Assembly: GCA_900473795.1 (NCBI GenBank)
Contig: UCMT01000025.1
Location: 1-64,000, forward strand
Direction of reading: 5' to 3'
DNA from: Hyphomicrobiales bacterium
Lineage (GTDB): Bacteria > Pseudomonadota > Alphaproteobacteria > Rhizobiales > Rhizobiaceae
DNA length: 64,000 nucleotides
A program made the position numbers and the translations under genes. How positions within the stretch are numbered: position 1 is the first letter of the stretch; every line of letters begins with the position of its first letter. The notes beneath the pieces were generated by a model. That model saw only the letters and a list, made by a program, of their open reading frames with translations. It ran no database searches and had not been told where the DNA came from. Of the stretch, positions 27,481 through 37,001 are shown piece after piece.

Positions 27481-29403
27481 TCAGAAGGATTGTCCGATCC
27501 CGGCATAGATCCCGTATTTGGTGCCGCCCGGATAGGCGTTCAGCGGCACGGCAAAATCGAGCCGGATCGGCCCGAACGGCGTGGCATAGCGAATGCCGAT
27601 ACCCGCACCGGCACGGATATCGGAAAAATCCGGCGCAGTCTTGGCCGATACCGTTCCGGCGTCGATGAAGGGAACGATACCGATCTTGTCGGTGATGTTG
27701 ATGCGAGCCTCCACCGAGGCGTTGACATAGGAGCGGCCACCGAGGATTTCATTGTCGCCGTTGCGCGGGCTGATCTCCTGGTAGGAATAGCCGCGCACCG
27801 TGCCGCCGCCGCCGAGATAGAAGCGTCGGTTGGCCGGAATGGAGGCCAGGCCGTCGCCACCGGCCAGGACGCCGGCGCCGAGCTTGCCGGCCAGCACGAA
27901 GCGGTTTTCCGCGCCGAGCCCGAGATAGGCCGAGGCCGAGCCCTCGAACGAACTGAAGAAGGCCTGGCCGTTGATCTCGTAGCTCGGCTTGGCGTTGATC
28001 GAGGCGCGGTAGCCGGCGGTCGGGTTCAGCTTGTCGTCGCGCGTGTCGCGGACATATTCGATCGGGATCGCCGCCGTCAGATATTCGTTGGAGCCGAAGG
28101 CGTCGTCGACATCGGCCCAGCTCAGCTCGGCGCCGCCGGAAATCGTGTCGGTGTCGGACAGCTCGAAGGTTGCGCCTGCCGCGCCGGTAAAGATCGTCGC
28201 GCTATAGGCATCCGGGTCGAGAAGCTGCGCCTTCAGGCTGGCGTTGAAGGTGGAAGCGGGGCCGAAGGCGCCCGGCTTGGCAAAAAGCAGGCCGGCCGAA
28301 TAATCTAGGCTGCCGACATCGGTCGTCTCGCCGATTCGGTTGACCGAACCTTCGACGCGCAGCGATTCGGCCTGGCCGAAGAGATTGCGGTGCCCCCAAT
28401 AGCCCTGGATGCCGAAACCGTCCGTGGTCGAATATTGCGCGCCGGCGCCGAAATAGCGGTGCTTGCCCTCGGAGACCTCGATGGTCATCGGGATGGTGCC
28501 ATCCGGCGCCAGCTCATTGGCTTCCTTGATGGTGATGCTCGAAAACACGCCGAGCTGGCGCAGCCGCTCGGAGGCCTTGCGCAGGTTTTCCGGTGAATAG
28601 GGCTTGCCCCCATTGAGGCGCGAGTAGCTGGCGACGAAGGCGGGATCAACGGTCTTGGTGCCGGTCACGGTCACAGTGCCGACCGGCGCGACCGGGCCGC
28701 CTTCCGCAGCGATGACCACGTCCACCGTGTTCGTCTTGTGATCGGCAATGGCGCTGCGTTCCGTCAGCCTCGCGAGCGGCCGGCCTTCTTCCTTCAAGTC
28801 CTCGACAACCTTTTCGCCGGCCTTGATGATGAGAGTGGAATCCGCCCGGGCGCCGGGTTTCAGGTATTCGTCCGGTCTGCGCCCGAGGGCGTCTCCCTTC
28901 AGCACGACGTTGCCAAGCGTGAAAACCGGACCGGGCGTCACCGTGATCTCGACGGGAACCGGAGCGCCGTCCGGAAACACCGGATCGGGCGGCAGCGTGT
29001 CGATATCCTGGCCGTTCACCTTGACATCGACCGTGCCGCCATAGCGGGCCTGTTCATAGAGGGCGGCGAGAAGGCGATCGCGATCGTCGCGCGCCTTGAT
29101 GACGAGGCCGAGATCGCCGGAGACCGGCTTTTCCTTGTCCTGAAACAGGCGCGAGCTGCCTTCCAGCGCTTCCTTCAGATCCTCGTCGCCCGAGCCTTCC
29201 GTCAAGGTAAGGTTGTAGTTGACGGGATCGATGACCTCGACCTTCTCCTCGTCACTCTCGAAGAAACGCATGCCGAAGATCTTGAAAGCATAGGCGTCCG
29301 CGACCGACAAAGGTCCGCATACGGCCAGCGCCGCGACGGCAAAAGCAGTGCCAGCGTTCCGGTACGCAACACTTACAGTCGGCAGACGCTTTCGTTTCCG
29401 CAT
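27481..29403 (-). CDS. tamA: TamA, Omp85-family outer-membrane protein
   Basis: A 640-residue BamA/TamA-family protein. A signal peptide of about 38 residues (cleaved near ADAYA) leads into periplasmic POTRA domains (about 60-330, with the seen VTVTGTKTVDPAFVASYSRL and GKPYSPENLRKASERL typical of POTRA turns). The C-terminal 300 residues form a 16-strand barrel ending in phenylalanine (YAGIGQSF), the usual outer-membrane signal. The barrel includes GGGTVRGY, the conserved substrate of the L6 loop (xRGY). It is followed by tamB, so the two halves of the module are co-transcribed. It is distinguished from BamA by this pairing and by shorter POTRA content. Confidence 0.93.
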   Translation of the reverse strand: MRKRKRLPTVSVAYRNAGTAFAVAALAVCGPLSVADAYAFKIFGMRFFESDEEKVEVIDPVNYNLTLTEGSGDEDLKEALEGSSRLFQDKEKPVSGDLGLVIKARDDRDRLLAALYEQARYGGTVDVKVNGQDIDTLPPDPVFPDGAPVPVEITVTPGPVFTLGNVVLKGDALGRRPDEYLKPGARADSTLIIKAGEKVVEDLKEEGRPLARLTERSAIADHKTNTVDVVIAAEGGPVAPVGTVTVTGTKTVDPAFVASYSRLNGGKPYSPENLRKASERLRQLGVFSSITIKEANELAPDGTIPMTIEVSEGKHRYFGAGAQYSTTDGFGIQGYWGHRNLFGQAESLRVEGSVNRIGETTDVGSLDYSAGLLFAKPGAFGPASTFNASLKAQLLDPDAYSATIFTGAAGATFELSDTDTISGGAELSWADVDDAFGSNEYLTAAIPIEYVRDTRDDKLNPTAGYRASINAKPSYEINGQAFFSSFEGSASAYLGLGAENRFVLAGKLGAGVLAGGDGLASIPANRRFYLGGGGTVRGYSYQEISPRNGDNEILGGRSYVNASVEARINITDKIGIVPFIDAGTVSAKTAPDFSDIRAGAGIGIRYATPFGPIRLDFAVPLNAYPGGTKYGIYAGIGQSF

Positions 29404-29570
29404 TCCGCTTTCCAGGCTACTTTCAACATCCGCCTGCCCTCATGGCAGGGGCACAATTGCATGACAAGGTTTTCCCTTCATTAACGATGACCCTACACAG
29501 CATTGCCCCGGTGATGAAGGCAAAACGCCGGAATTTGCAGAAAAACCGCTGCAAGTGTGACGTGCGGGAA

Positions 29571-29598
29571 ACAAAAAGCCCCGGATTTCTCCGGGGCT
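29571..29598 (-). terminator. Terminator of the small lipoprotein gene
   Basis: On the minus strand AGCCCCGG-AGAAAT-CCGGGGCT is followed by TTTTGTTT, about 75 bases after the lipoprotein stop. Confidence 0.85.
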
Positions 29599-29673
29599 GG
29601 CAGTCTTTCGCGTCGCCGGGGCATGCAGCGCCCGCCGCGTTTTTGCCCTGCCGACTGCAACCTGTGGACTATA

Positions 29674-29928
29674 TCACGGGCAATCGTCGATGTAGCGGCG
29701 GCCGTAGCGGTCGCGGTAGTAGCACTGACCCGGCTGTTCGCTGACATGGCCGATGACTGCGCCCGTAACGCCGCCGATTGCAGCGCCGACAGCGGCGCCA
29801 CGGACGTTGCCGGTGACGGCTCCGCCGATGATGGCGCCGGAAACAGCACCGATGCCGGCTCCCTTTTCAGTCTGCGTGCAGCTTGCGACCGACAAGGCAA
29901 TCAACACAAGCGCAATGGCTTTTTTCAT
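29674..29928 (-). CDS. Glycine-zipper lipoprotein
   Basis: An 84-residue lipoprotein. The signal peptide ends in the lipobox VAS-Cys17. The body is a glycine-zipper (GAGIGAVSGAIIGGAVTG and a second GAAVGAAIGGVTGAVIG stretch) of the kind found in YMGG/OmpA-OsmB-like envelope proteins, and the tail YYRDRYGRRYIDDCP is basic and aromatic. The ATG at 29928 has GGAG 8 nt before it. Such proteins insert as helical pairs into membranes, but no function is established. Confidence 0.82.
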   Translation of the reverse strand: MKKAIALVLIALSVASCTQTEKGAGIGAVSGAIIGGAVTGNVRGAAVGAAIGGVTGAVIGHVSEQPGQCYYRDRYGRRYIDDCP

Positions 29929-30263
29929 TTGGTTCTCCAATCTGGACGCGGAAGCTGACCTCCCCGCCGTCCGTTCCCCGGGAATGGAAGTTGGACGGTA
30001 AAGGTCCCCCTCCGGTCGAACTTGCAACTTCGAAGATAATTGCATGTCTGCGAAAGTCTACAGATATCCTGCAAAATCCTCTCGTTACAAGAAATGCCAT
30101 TCAACCTGAACGGAAGCTGAAGGTGCTGTTCCCGGCGTGACAGCGCCAAAGAAATTTCTGGCGCCCTTGTGATGAGGGGAGAGTGCCATTGCTCCGGATG
30201 ATTAGGGCCGATTTCGTTGAAACAGAATATAAGGAAGGAGTGGCTCGTCCTTTCCACGCGGGC

Positions 30264-30277
30264 TTGACTCAGATCAA
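30264..30277. promoter_or_regulatory. FNR/FixK box upstream of hemA
   Basis: TTGAC-TCAG-ATCAA is a near-perfect anaerobox (consensus TTGAT-N4-ATCAA), 145 bp before the hemA start in a 490-bp gap that otherwise holds no gene. FNR/FixK-type proteins bind such sites under low oxygen. Oxygen-limited induction of hemA is documented in other rhizobia. Confidence 0.7.
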
Positions 30278-30422
30278 GGTTAAGTGGAATGAAATCGATG
30301 ACGGATAGTTTGGAACTGTTCAAAATTAGGGGCCTTTTGCCGCAGGCGGCGGCGATCCCAAGCTTCGGGATTGACGCAGGCTGTCTTTGGATCAAAAAGA
30401 CGGCAAGGTTCTGGAGACGATG

Positions 30423-31640
30423 ATGGATTTCGAAAGTTTCTTCAAAGGCGAACTGGACGGCCTGCATCAGGAAGGCCGCTACCGCGTGTTCGCCGATCTG
30501 GAGCGCCAGCGCGGACAATTCCCCAAGGCGACCCGCTACAACGCTCAAGGCGAGAAGCAGGACGTCACTGTCTGGTGTTCTAACGACTATCTCGGCATGG
30601 GCCAGCATCCCAAGGTCACCGAGGCGATGAAACTCGCCATCGACCAGTGTGGCGCGGGTGCGGGAGGCACCCGGAATATTTCTGGCACCAACCACTACCA
30701 CGTTCTTCTCGAGCGTGAGCTTGCCGATCTGCACGGCAAGGAATCGGCGCTTCTGTTCACCTCCGGTTACGTCTCCAACTGGGCGGCGCTCGGAACGCTC
30801 TGTTCGAAGATTCCTGGCGTGATCGTCTTTTCGGACGCCGGGAATCATGCCTCGATGATCGAGGGCATCCGCCACTCCAAATGCGAGCGGCTGATCTTCA
30901 AGCACAATTCCGTTGCCGACCTCGAAGCCAAACTGGCGGCGGCCGACCCGCGCGCGCCCAAAATCATTGCTTTCGAATCGGTCTACTCGATGGATGGCGA
31001 CATTTCGCCGATCAAGGAAATCTGCGATCTCGCCGACAAATACGGCGCGATGACCTATCTCGACGAGGTTCATGCCGTCGGCATGTACGGCCCGCGCGGC
31101 GGCGGCATTGCCGAGCGCGAAGGTCTGATGCATCGCCTGACGGTGATCGAAGGCACGCTCGGTAAGGCTTTCGGCGTCATGGGCGGCTATATCGCCGCCT
31201 CGGCGGCGCTGTGCGACTTCATCCGCTCGTTTGCCTCCGGCTTCATCTTCACGACGGCGCTGCCGCCGGCGCTCGCCGCCGGTGCGGTCGCCTCGATCCG
31301 GCACCTCAAGGAAAGCCAGGTCGAACGCTTCGCCCATCAGGAACGGGTTCGCCGCCTGCGCAACCTGCTCGACAAGAACGGCATTCCGCACATGGCCAAT
31401 CCGAGCCACATCGTGCCGGTCATCGTCGGCGATGCGGCCAAGTGCAAGTGGATTTCCGATCTCTTGCTCGACAATTGCGGCATCTATGTCCAGCCGATCA
31501 ACTATCCGACGGTGCCGAAGAAGACCGAGCGCCTGCGCATCACGCCGACGCCGCTGCATTCGGACGCTGACATCGACCATCTGGTCGGCGCCCTGCACCA
31601 GCTCTGGTCGCGCTGCGCGCTGGCAAGAGCTGTTGCGTAA
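30423..31640 (+). CDS. hemA: 5-aminolevulinate synthase
   Basis: A 405-residue PLP enzyme that condenses glycine and succinyl-CoA to 5-aminolevulinate, the first step of C4-pathway tetrapyrrole synthesis in alphaproteobacteria. The PLP lysine is Lys248 in [14 protein letters not shown] and the cofactor aspartate is Asp214 in [13 protein letters not shown]; the [13 protein letters not shown] segment is typical. I place the start at the second of two adjacent ATGs (30423), where GGAG has a 6-nt spacing and MDFESFF matches the usual rhizobial N-terminus. An FNR/FixK box lies upstream and a strong terminator after the stop. It is convergent with dxr. Siroheme for the nitrite reductase encoded further on also derives from this pathway. 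Confidence 0.96.
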   Translation: MDFESFFKGELDGLHQEGRYRVFADLERQRGQFPKATRYNAQGEKQDVTVWCSNDYLGMGQHPKVTEAMKLAIDQCGAGAGGTRNISGTNHYHVLLERELADLHGKESALLFTSGYVSNWAALGTLCSKIPGVIVFSDAGNHASMIEGIRHSKCERLIFKHNSVADLEAKLAAADPRAPKIIAFESVYSMDGDISPIKEICDLADKYGAMTYLDEVHAVGMYGPRGGGIAEREGLMHRLTVIEGTLGKAFGVMGGYIAASAALCDFIRSFASGFIFTTALPPALAAGAVASIRHLKESQVERFAHQERVRRLRNLLDKNGIPHMANPSHIVPVIVGDAAKCKWISDLLLDNCGIYVQPINYPTVPKKTERLRITPTPLHSDADIDHLVGALHQLWSRCALARAVA

Positions 31641-31665
31641 GGCAACGCTACCTTACTGAATTGAA

Positions 31666-32871
31666 TCAGGCCGCCGCTCCGGCGGCCTTTTCTTTTGCGG
31701 CGATCGCTTCGGCGGCACGGGAGCGGGCTTCGCTGTCGGCGGCGAAAACGTCATCCATGGAGACGGCCGGGGCCACTGCCGTCATGCGGTCCATGACCAG
31801 CTCGGCGATATCGGCCATATCTAGGAAACCGATACGGCCTGAGACGAAGGCATGGAAGGCGACCTCTTCGGCTGCGTTCATGACTGCGCCCTGCAGGCCG
31901 CCGCGCTCCATCGCTGTGCGGGCAAGGCGGAGCGCCGGGAAACGGGCTTCGTCCGGCGCCTCGAAATCCAGCCTTGCAAGCTTGGCGAAGTCCAGCCGAT
32001 CGACATTGAGCTTCGTGCGCATTGGATATGTCAGTGCGTAGCCGATCGCGGTGCGCATGTCGGGGCAACCCAACTGGGCGATAACGGAGCCGTCGGTGTA
32101 GCCGACCATCGAATGGATGATCGATTGCGGATGGACGACGACTTCGATCTGGTTCGGCGCGACATCGAACAGGTGTTTCGCCTCGATCATCTCCAGCGCC
32201 TTGTTGAACATCGAGGCACTGCCGATCGAGATCTTCAGGCCCATCGACCAGTTCGGATGGGCACGGGCGATCTCCGCCGTCACGCCGGCCATCTGCTCGC
32301 GCGACCAGGTGCGGAACGGGCCGCCGGACGCGGTCAGCACGATCCGTTCGACGGCGTGGCGCTGATCGTCCTCCAGCGACTGGAAGATCGCGCTGTGTTC
32401 GCTGTCGACCGGGATCAGCCGTCCGCCGCCTTCGGCAACCGCGCGCACGAAGAGATCGCCGGCGGAGACCAGACATTCCTTGTTGGCGAGCGCGATATCC
32501 GCGCCGCGCTTGGCGGCAGCAAGCGTCGGCGCAAGGCCGGCCGTTCCGACGATGGCAGCCATCACCCAATCGGCGTCGCGCTCAGCGGCTTCGATCAGGC
32601 CGCTGCGGCCGGCGGCGACTTCGATACCGGTGCCCGCCAGGGCCGATTTCAGGCTTTCGTAGTGGCGCTCGCTGGCAGTCACGGCGAGTTCCGCGCCTGT
32701 CGCCTTGGCCTGCTCTGCGAGCAGGTCGATGTTGCCGTTGCCGGTCACGGCGGCAATCTCGAAGGCGTCACGGCCGCCGAGCTGGTCGATGACGTCGAGC
32801 GTATTGGTGCCGATCGAGCCTGTGGAGCCCAGTATGGTCAAGCGGCGTTTTTGAGGTGCGCCGGAGGTCAT
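31666..32871 (-). CDS. dxr: 1-deoxy-D-xylulose 5-phosphate reductoisomerase
   Basis: A 401-residue DXP reductoisomerase, the second step of the MEP isoprenoid pathway, making MEP with NADPH and a divalent metal. It shows the NADPH loop GSTGSIGTNTLDV near residue 14, the segment NKECLVSAGDLF, the metal-binding DSEHSAIFQ and the catalytic-loop segment ASGGPFRTW. I prefer the ATG at 32871; a GTG at 32901 would add ten residues. Its last codons (an alanine-rich tail) overlap the stem of the convergent hemA terminator. Confidence 0.94.
   Translation of the reverse strand: MTSGAPQKRRLTILGSTGSIGTNTLDVIDQLGGRDAFEIAAVTGNGNIDLLAEQAKATGAELAVTASERHYESLKSALAGTGIEVAAGRSGLIEAAERDADWVMAAIVGTAGLAPTLAAAKRGADIALANKECLVSAGDLFVRAVAEGGGRLIPVDSEHSAIFQSLEDDQRHAVERIVLTASGGPFRTWSREQMAGVTAEIARAHPNWSMGLKISIGSASMFNKALEMIEAKHLFDVAPNQIEVVVHPQSIIHSMVGYTDGSVIAQLGCPDMRTAIGYALTYPMRTKLNVDRLDFAKLARLDFEAPDEARFPALRLARTAMERGGLQGAVMNAAEEVAFHAFVSGRIGFLDMADIAELVMDRMTAVAPAVSMDDVFAADSEARSRAAEAIAAKEKAAGAAA
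31668..31696 (+). terminator. hemA terminator inside the dxr 3' end
   Basis: AGGCCGCCG-CTC-CGGCGGCCT is a perfect 9-bp stem followed by TTTCTTTT on the plus strand, 27 bases after the hemA stop. The whole hairpin lies within the final codons of dxr on the other strand. Confidence 0.85.
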
Positions 32872-33023
32872 GGCCAAGTCCCGTTGTTTTTCTTGTTTCA
32901 CGCTAGGCTCTACAGGTGAAAGCGGCGGTCAACAAGGGTAGTCTCAAAACAGGATGTGGCGATATGGTCGCGGCCGGCGCGATTCGCGGCAAACGGCGCC
33001 AATTCGGAAGGACGGGATCCCAC

Positions 33024-33446
33024 ATGTTGAAACTTGCGCTGTTCCTCTCCTGCTCCTGTGTGCTGCTCGATACCGCGTCCGTCTCGACCGTCGTCGCCAA
33101 ATCCGTGCCGGCCGAACTCGTCGGGACATGGCTTGCCGAGGATATCGGCGGCGGCGGCGTGATCGACGACTTGCAGACGACGCTCGAAATCAACGATGAC
33201 GGCACCTATTCCGGTTTTGCCGGCTGCAATCACTACACCGGCACATTTAACCTGAAGACCAACGAGATCATCTTCGGCCCCGCCGGCGCCACACGCAGGA
33301 TGTGCGTTCCGGCGGTGATGGATCAGGAAAGGAAGTTCTTCGATGCGCTGAAGAGCGGGCTTTCCTGGAGGATGGAGGGCTCCAAGCTGGTGCTCGCGAA
33401 ACCTGATTCAAGCACCGCCTTGCAGCTTGCCCCGCGCAACGCATAG
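33024..33446 (+). CDS. META-domain envelope protein
   Basis: A 140-residue secreted protein: a signal peptide at about 1-25 (MLKLALFLSCSCVLLDTA then cleavage near VVA), then one META/HslJ domain (VGTWLAEDIGGGGVIDDLQT, FAGCNHYTGTFN, RRMCVPAVMDQERKFFDAL). The conserved GCN and the M-C-P motif are typical of the family, whose members are linked with heat-shock resistance, secretion and envelope stress, with no known enzymatic activity. The ATG at 33024 has GGGA 6 nt before it. An open stretch upstream of it is not part of the gene. Confidence 0.82.
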   Translation: MLKLALFLSCSCVLLDTASVSTVVAKSVPAELVGTWLAEDIGGGGVIDDLQTTLEINDDGTYSGFAGCNHYTGTFNLKTNEIIFGPAGATRRMCVPAVMDQERKFFDALKSGLSWRMEGSKLVLAKPDSSTALQLAPRNA

Positions 33447-33447
33447 C

Positions 33448-33542
33448 GCGTTTTCGTCTTTTTCCGAGCTACGAAAACGCTCTATCTCTTTGTTTTTAGG
33501 CATTCCGGACGGAAAACCGTTTCACACTTTTCCCGGAAATGC
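33448..33542. repeat. Rhizobial palindromic element with terminator-like stem
   Basis: Two stems sit here. GCGTTTTCGT (33448-33457) pairs with ACGAAAACGC (33471-33480) and runs into a T-rich stretch, so it can end the META-gene transcript. A second dyad has GCATTCCGG (33500-33508) against CCGGAAATGC (33533-33542), with the small hairpin ACGG-AAAA-CCGT inside. The second sequence closely resembles a palindromic intergenic element seen many times in Rhizobiaceae genomes. Confidence 0.65.
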
Positions 33543-33550
33543 TTTCGATC

Positions 33551-34948
33551 CTAGCCGCGCGCCAGCAGCTTTTCCGGTTCCTCTGCCAGATGGCGGTAAC
33601 CGGCGCCCGGATGCGGCGCGACGAGCCGCGGGCCGCCGCCGAAGAGCTTTTCGCGTAGAGTGCCCTGACGGTAGTCCTTCTTGTAGACGCCGCGCTTCTG
33701 CAGTTCGGGAACGAGGAGATCGACGGCATCCTCGAAGCTTTCCGGCGTCACGGCATAGGCGAGGTTGAAGCCGTCGACATCGGTATCCTCGACCCATTCC
33801 TGCAAAAGGTCGGCCACCGTCTGTGGCGAGCCGACGAAGACCGGGCCGAAGCCGCCGATGCCGACCCAGTCGGCCATTTCGCGAACGGTCCAGACCTTGT
33901 CCGGGTCGATGGTGGTGAAGGTCTCGACGGCGGATTGCACGGCGTTGGTATAGCGGTGACGCAGCGGCTCATCCGGCGAGAATTGGCCGAAGTCGATACC
34001 GGTCCAGCCGGAGATCAGCGCCTGTGCGCCCTCATAGGACACGTATCTGCGGTAGTCGTCGAACTTCTTCTTCGCCTCCGCATCGGTCTCGCCGAGGATT
34101 ACGGTCTGCAGGTTGAAGGCGAGGATCGAGTGGGGATCGCGGCCGGCCTTTTCGGCGGCTTCGCGCACATTCGCGACATAGCGCTTCAGCACGGGTTTCG
34201 ACGGGGCGGCGACAAAGATGCATTCGGCATGGGCGCCGGCGAAATCCTTGCCGCGGCTCGAGGCGCCGGCCTGGTACAGCACCGGCGTGCGCTGCGGCGA
34301 GGGTTCGCTCAAGTGAATGCCGGGCACGGTGAAATGCCTGCCGGCGTGGCGGATCGGATGGACCTTTTCCGGATGGGTGAAGATGCCGCTGTCGCGGTCA
34401 CGCACGACCGCGTCCTCTTCCCAGCTCCCTTCCCAGAGCTTGTAGCAGACTTCGAGATATTCCTCGGCGAGGTCGTAGCGGTCGTCATGCTTTGTCTGGC
34501 TCACCTGCCCGATATTCTGCGCGCCGCTGTTCAAATAGGAGGTGACGATGTTCCAGCCGACGCGGCCCTTGGTCAGATGGTCGAGCGTCGAGATACGGCG
34601 GGCGAAGGTATAGGGGTGCTCGAAGGAGAGCGAGGCCGTGAGACCGAAGCCCAGGTGTTCGGTGACATAGGCCATGGTCGGCACGAGCTGCAGCGGATCA
34701 TTGACCGGGACTTGGGCTGAATGGCGCAGCGCGGCGTCGACATTGCCGTTCAGCACGTCGTAGACGCCGAGCACGTCGGCGATGAACAGGCCGTCGAACC
34801 TGCCGCGCTCCAGCGTCTTTGCCAGATGCACCCAGTAGTCGAGATCCTTGTATTTCCAGGATTGGTCGCGCGGATGCCGCCAGAGGCCTGGCGACTGGTG
34901 TCCGACGCAGTTCATGTCGAAGGCGTTCAGCCTGATTTCGCGGCTCAT
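33551..34948 (-). CDS. NtaA/DszA-type flavin-dependent monooxygenase
   Basis: A 465-residue protein of the bacterial-luciferase superfamily, in the branch of nitrilotriacetate monooxygenase component A, SnaA and DszA. These enzymes need reduced FMN from a separate reductase. Seen here are the N-terminal NCVGHQSPGLWRHP stretch with its metal-free barrel, LERGRFDGLFIADV, and the characteristic RVGWNIVTSYLNSGAQN and LYQAGASSRGKDFAGAHAE segments. It is the last gene of a five-gene operon with a CUT2-type ABC transporter, 22 bp after a permease gene. This suggests that the transporter imports the substrate it oxidises. Members act on sulfones, sulfonates and aminopolycarboxylates, so the exact substrate is open. 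No reductase gene is visible nearby. Confidence 0.87.
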   Translation of the reverse strand: MSREIRLNAFDMNCVGHQSPGLWRHPRDQSWKYKDLDYWVHLAKTLERGRFDGLFIADVLGVYDVLNGNVDAALRHSAQVPVNDPLQLVPTMAYVTEHLGFGLTASLSFEHPYTFARRISTLDHLTKGRVGWNIVTSYLNSGAQNIGQVSQTKHDDRYDLAEEYLEVCYKLWEGSWEEDAVVRDRDSGIFTHPEKVHPIRHAGRHFTVPGIHLSEPSPQRTPVLYQAGASSRGKDFAGAHAECIFVAAPSKPVLKRYVANVREAAEKAGRDPHSILAFNLQTVILGETDAEAKKKFDDYRRYVSYEGAQALISGWTGIDFGQFSPDEPLRHRYTNAVQSAVETFTTIDPDKVWTVREMADWVGIGGFGPVFVGSPQTVADLLQEWVEDTDVDGFNLAYAVTPESFEDAVDLLVPELQKRGVYKKDYRQGTLREKLFGGGPRLVAPHPGAGYRHLAEEPEKLLARG

Positions 34949-34970
34949 GTCTTACTTCCTTGTCTTGATA

Positions 34971-35969
34971 TCAGGCCGTGGCCTTGCGCCTGTTGATGAA
35001 GCTCAGGGCCAGCACGGCGAAGATCAGCAGGCCGGTGCCCACCTGCTGCCAGTAGAAATTCAGGCCGGTCAACAACAGGCCGTTGGCGACGATGCTGAGA
35101 AGCAGAACGCCGAGCACGGTGCCGGGCACATTCGGGCGGCCGAGGCGGGAGTGCGTCGTGCCGATGAAGGTGGCGCCGATCGCGTTGAGGAGAAACGCAT
35201 TGCCGGAGGAGGGAATATAGACGGTCACCGTTGCCGAGAGGATCAGCCCGGCGACGGCGGCGATCAGGCCGGCGAGAATGAAGGCGACCGCGACATGGGC
35301 GCGGACGGCGATGCCGGAATAGCGCACGACGCTCGGCTGGATACCGATGGCCAGCGCGACACGGCCGAAGCGGGCACGCGTGAGGATCAGTGTGGCGCCG
35401 ACGATGATGAGGGCGGCGATGATGAGCGGCACGGGGATGCCGGCGATGGTGCCGCGACCGAGAAAACGGAAGGCTTCCGGCACGCCGGACGGCGGCAGAT
35501 AGACCGGGTTGCCGCCGCTGGTGAGAAGCTGCTGGATGCTGCGGCCGATGAAGAGCGTGCCGAGCGTGGCGAGAAACGGCGAAATGCCGATCCCGGAAAT
35601 CAGCACGGCATTGAACGCCCCGACGGCAGCGCCGGCTCCGAGCCCTGCCAAGGCCGCGAAAGCCACCGGCTGGCCGGCGAGCACCAGCGAGACGAAGGCG
35701 AAGCTGGCAAAATCGATCGCGGTTCCCACCGAAAGATCGATGCCGCCGACCGAGACGGCGAAGGTCATGGCAATGGCGACGATGGCAAGCAGCGTGAAAT
35801 TGTTGACGAGGATGCTCTGCAGATTGGCGAGCGTCAGGAATGTCGGCGTCGCGACAGAAAAGACCGCGAGCACGGCGACAAGCGCCAATACCAAGGCGTT
35901 GTTGACAATCACGCCGATGACGGCGCGGGACAGGTCGGGCGTTTCCGTCGAAGAGGTGAGCGAGGCCAT
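34971..35969 (-). CDS. CUT2-type ABC transporter permease (system 1, second permease)
   Basis: A 332-residue inner-membrane permease of the RbsC/AraH branch with about 10 hydrophobic segments. The conserved segments SVGGIDLSVGTAIDFASFAF and the GGRNP-like stretch before the last helices are present (GIGISPFLATLGTLFIG). It lies 12 bp downstream of the first permease of the same operon, so this system probably uses a heterodimeric membrane channel. Confidence 0.9.
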   Translation of the reverse strand: MASLTSSTETPDLSRAVIGVIVNNALVLALVAVLAVFSVATPTFLTLANLQSILVNNFTLLAIVAIAMTFAVSVGGIDLSVGTAIDFASFAFVSLVLAGQPVAFAALAGLGAGAAVGAFNAVLISGIGISPFLATLGTLFIGRSIQQLLTSGGNPVYLPPSGVPEAFRFLGRGTIAGIPVPLIIAALIIVGATLILTRARFGRVALAIGIQPSVVRYSGIAVRAHVAVAFILAGLIAAVAGLILSATVTVYIPSSGNAFLLNAIGATFIGTTHSRLGRPNVPGTVLGVLLLSIVANGLLLTGLNFYWQQVGTGLLIFAVLALSFINRRKATA

Positions 35970-35981
35970 GGATCAGCTCTC

Positions 35982-37001
35982 CTATTTGCGCAGCAGCGTC
36001 GTGGCGGAGACGACGAGCAGAATGAGCAGCCCCTGTACGCCGCTCACCAATACGCTCGATATGTTGAGAAGCTGGAAGCCATTGACGAGGAAACCGACGA
36101 ACAAAGTGGACAGAAGCGTGCCGATTACCGTCGGCACCAGCCGCCGCGAGAAGACGGAGCCGAGCAGCGCGGTGACGACAACCGGCAGCAGCATCTCACC
36201 GGATCCTGTCGTACTGCCGCTGAGATTGGAGACCGACAGGATGCCGGCGAAACCGCCACACAGGCCGCTGGCAATGAAGGCGCCGGCGACTAGCCGGCGA
36301 ACGGCAAGGCCTGCAGCCCGCGCGGCATCGGGAAATTCGCCGACGGCGTAGAGCCGCAATCCGGTTGGCGTGTATTGCACGATGGCCGCCGCGATCAGCG
36401 CGAAGGCGAGCAGCACATAGGCGAGCACGGGAATACCGAACGGACCGGACGACGAGACGGCGGTCAGCAGCGGCGTCGCGGCAGGGATGACAGTGTTCTG
36501 GGTCAGCACCAGTTCGAGACCGGCAACGATATTCATCACGGCGAGTGTTGCCAGCAACGGCACGATGCCCGCACCGACGACGGCGACGGCATTGACGACG
36601 CCGATCAGTCCGCCGGTGACGAGGGCTGCGACAACTGCGGTGGCATCGCCGTAGCCGAGCTGGACAGCCGTCGCATAGACGGCGGCGCTGAGGCCCATAT
36701 TGGCGGCGAGCGACAGGTCGATGCCACCGGTGACGACGTTGGAGCCGCCGGCGATCAGCACGATCGTCAGGCCAATGGCAAGCACGCCGGAAATGGCCGA
36801 TTGGCCAAGCACGTTGCCGATGTTGCCCAGGCTGAGGAAATAGGGCGCGGTCAGCGAAAAGACGACGAGGATTACGGCGAAGGCGATCAGCGATCCGGCG
36901 CGAAGCGCGGTCGCGGCAAGATTTCCGCCTCTGGCCGAACCGAAAGCGGCTTCTCCTGGATCAAAGCGGATGACGGGAGCAAGCTGGATGTCAACCGACA
37001 T
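35982..37001 (-). CDS. CUT2-type ABC transporter permease (system 1, first permease)
   Basis: A 339-residue RbsC-like permease with about nine or ten membrane segments. The signature VVTGGIDLSLAANMGLSA corresponds to the GxxDLSxG motif of the family. The start is the ATG at 37001, which overlaps the end of the ATPase gene by 11 bp. An open frame continues upstream inside the ATPase gene but is not coding. Two permease genes side by side are typical of CUT2 importers whose substrate is not a simple pentose. Confidence 0.9.
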   Translation of the reverse strand: MSVDIQLAPVIRFDPGEAAFGSARGGNLAATALRAGSLIAFAVILVVFSLTAPYFLSLGNIGNVLGQSAISGVLAIGLTIVLIAGGSNVVTGGIDLSLAANMGLSAAVYATAVQLGYGDATAVVAALVTGGLIGVVNAVAVVGAGIVPLLATLAVMNIVAGLELVLTQNTVIPAATPLLTAVSSSGPFGIPVLAYVLLAFALIAAAIVQYTPTGLRLYAVGEFPDAARAAGLAVRRLVAGAFIASGLCGGFAGILSVSNLSGSTTGSGEMLLPVVVTALLGSVFSRRLVPTVIGTLLSTLFVGFLVNGFQLLNISSVLVSGVQGLLILLVVSATTLLRK

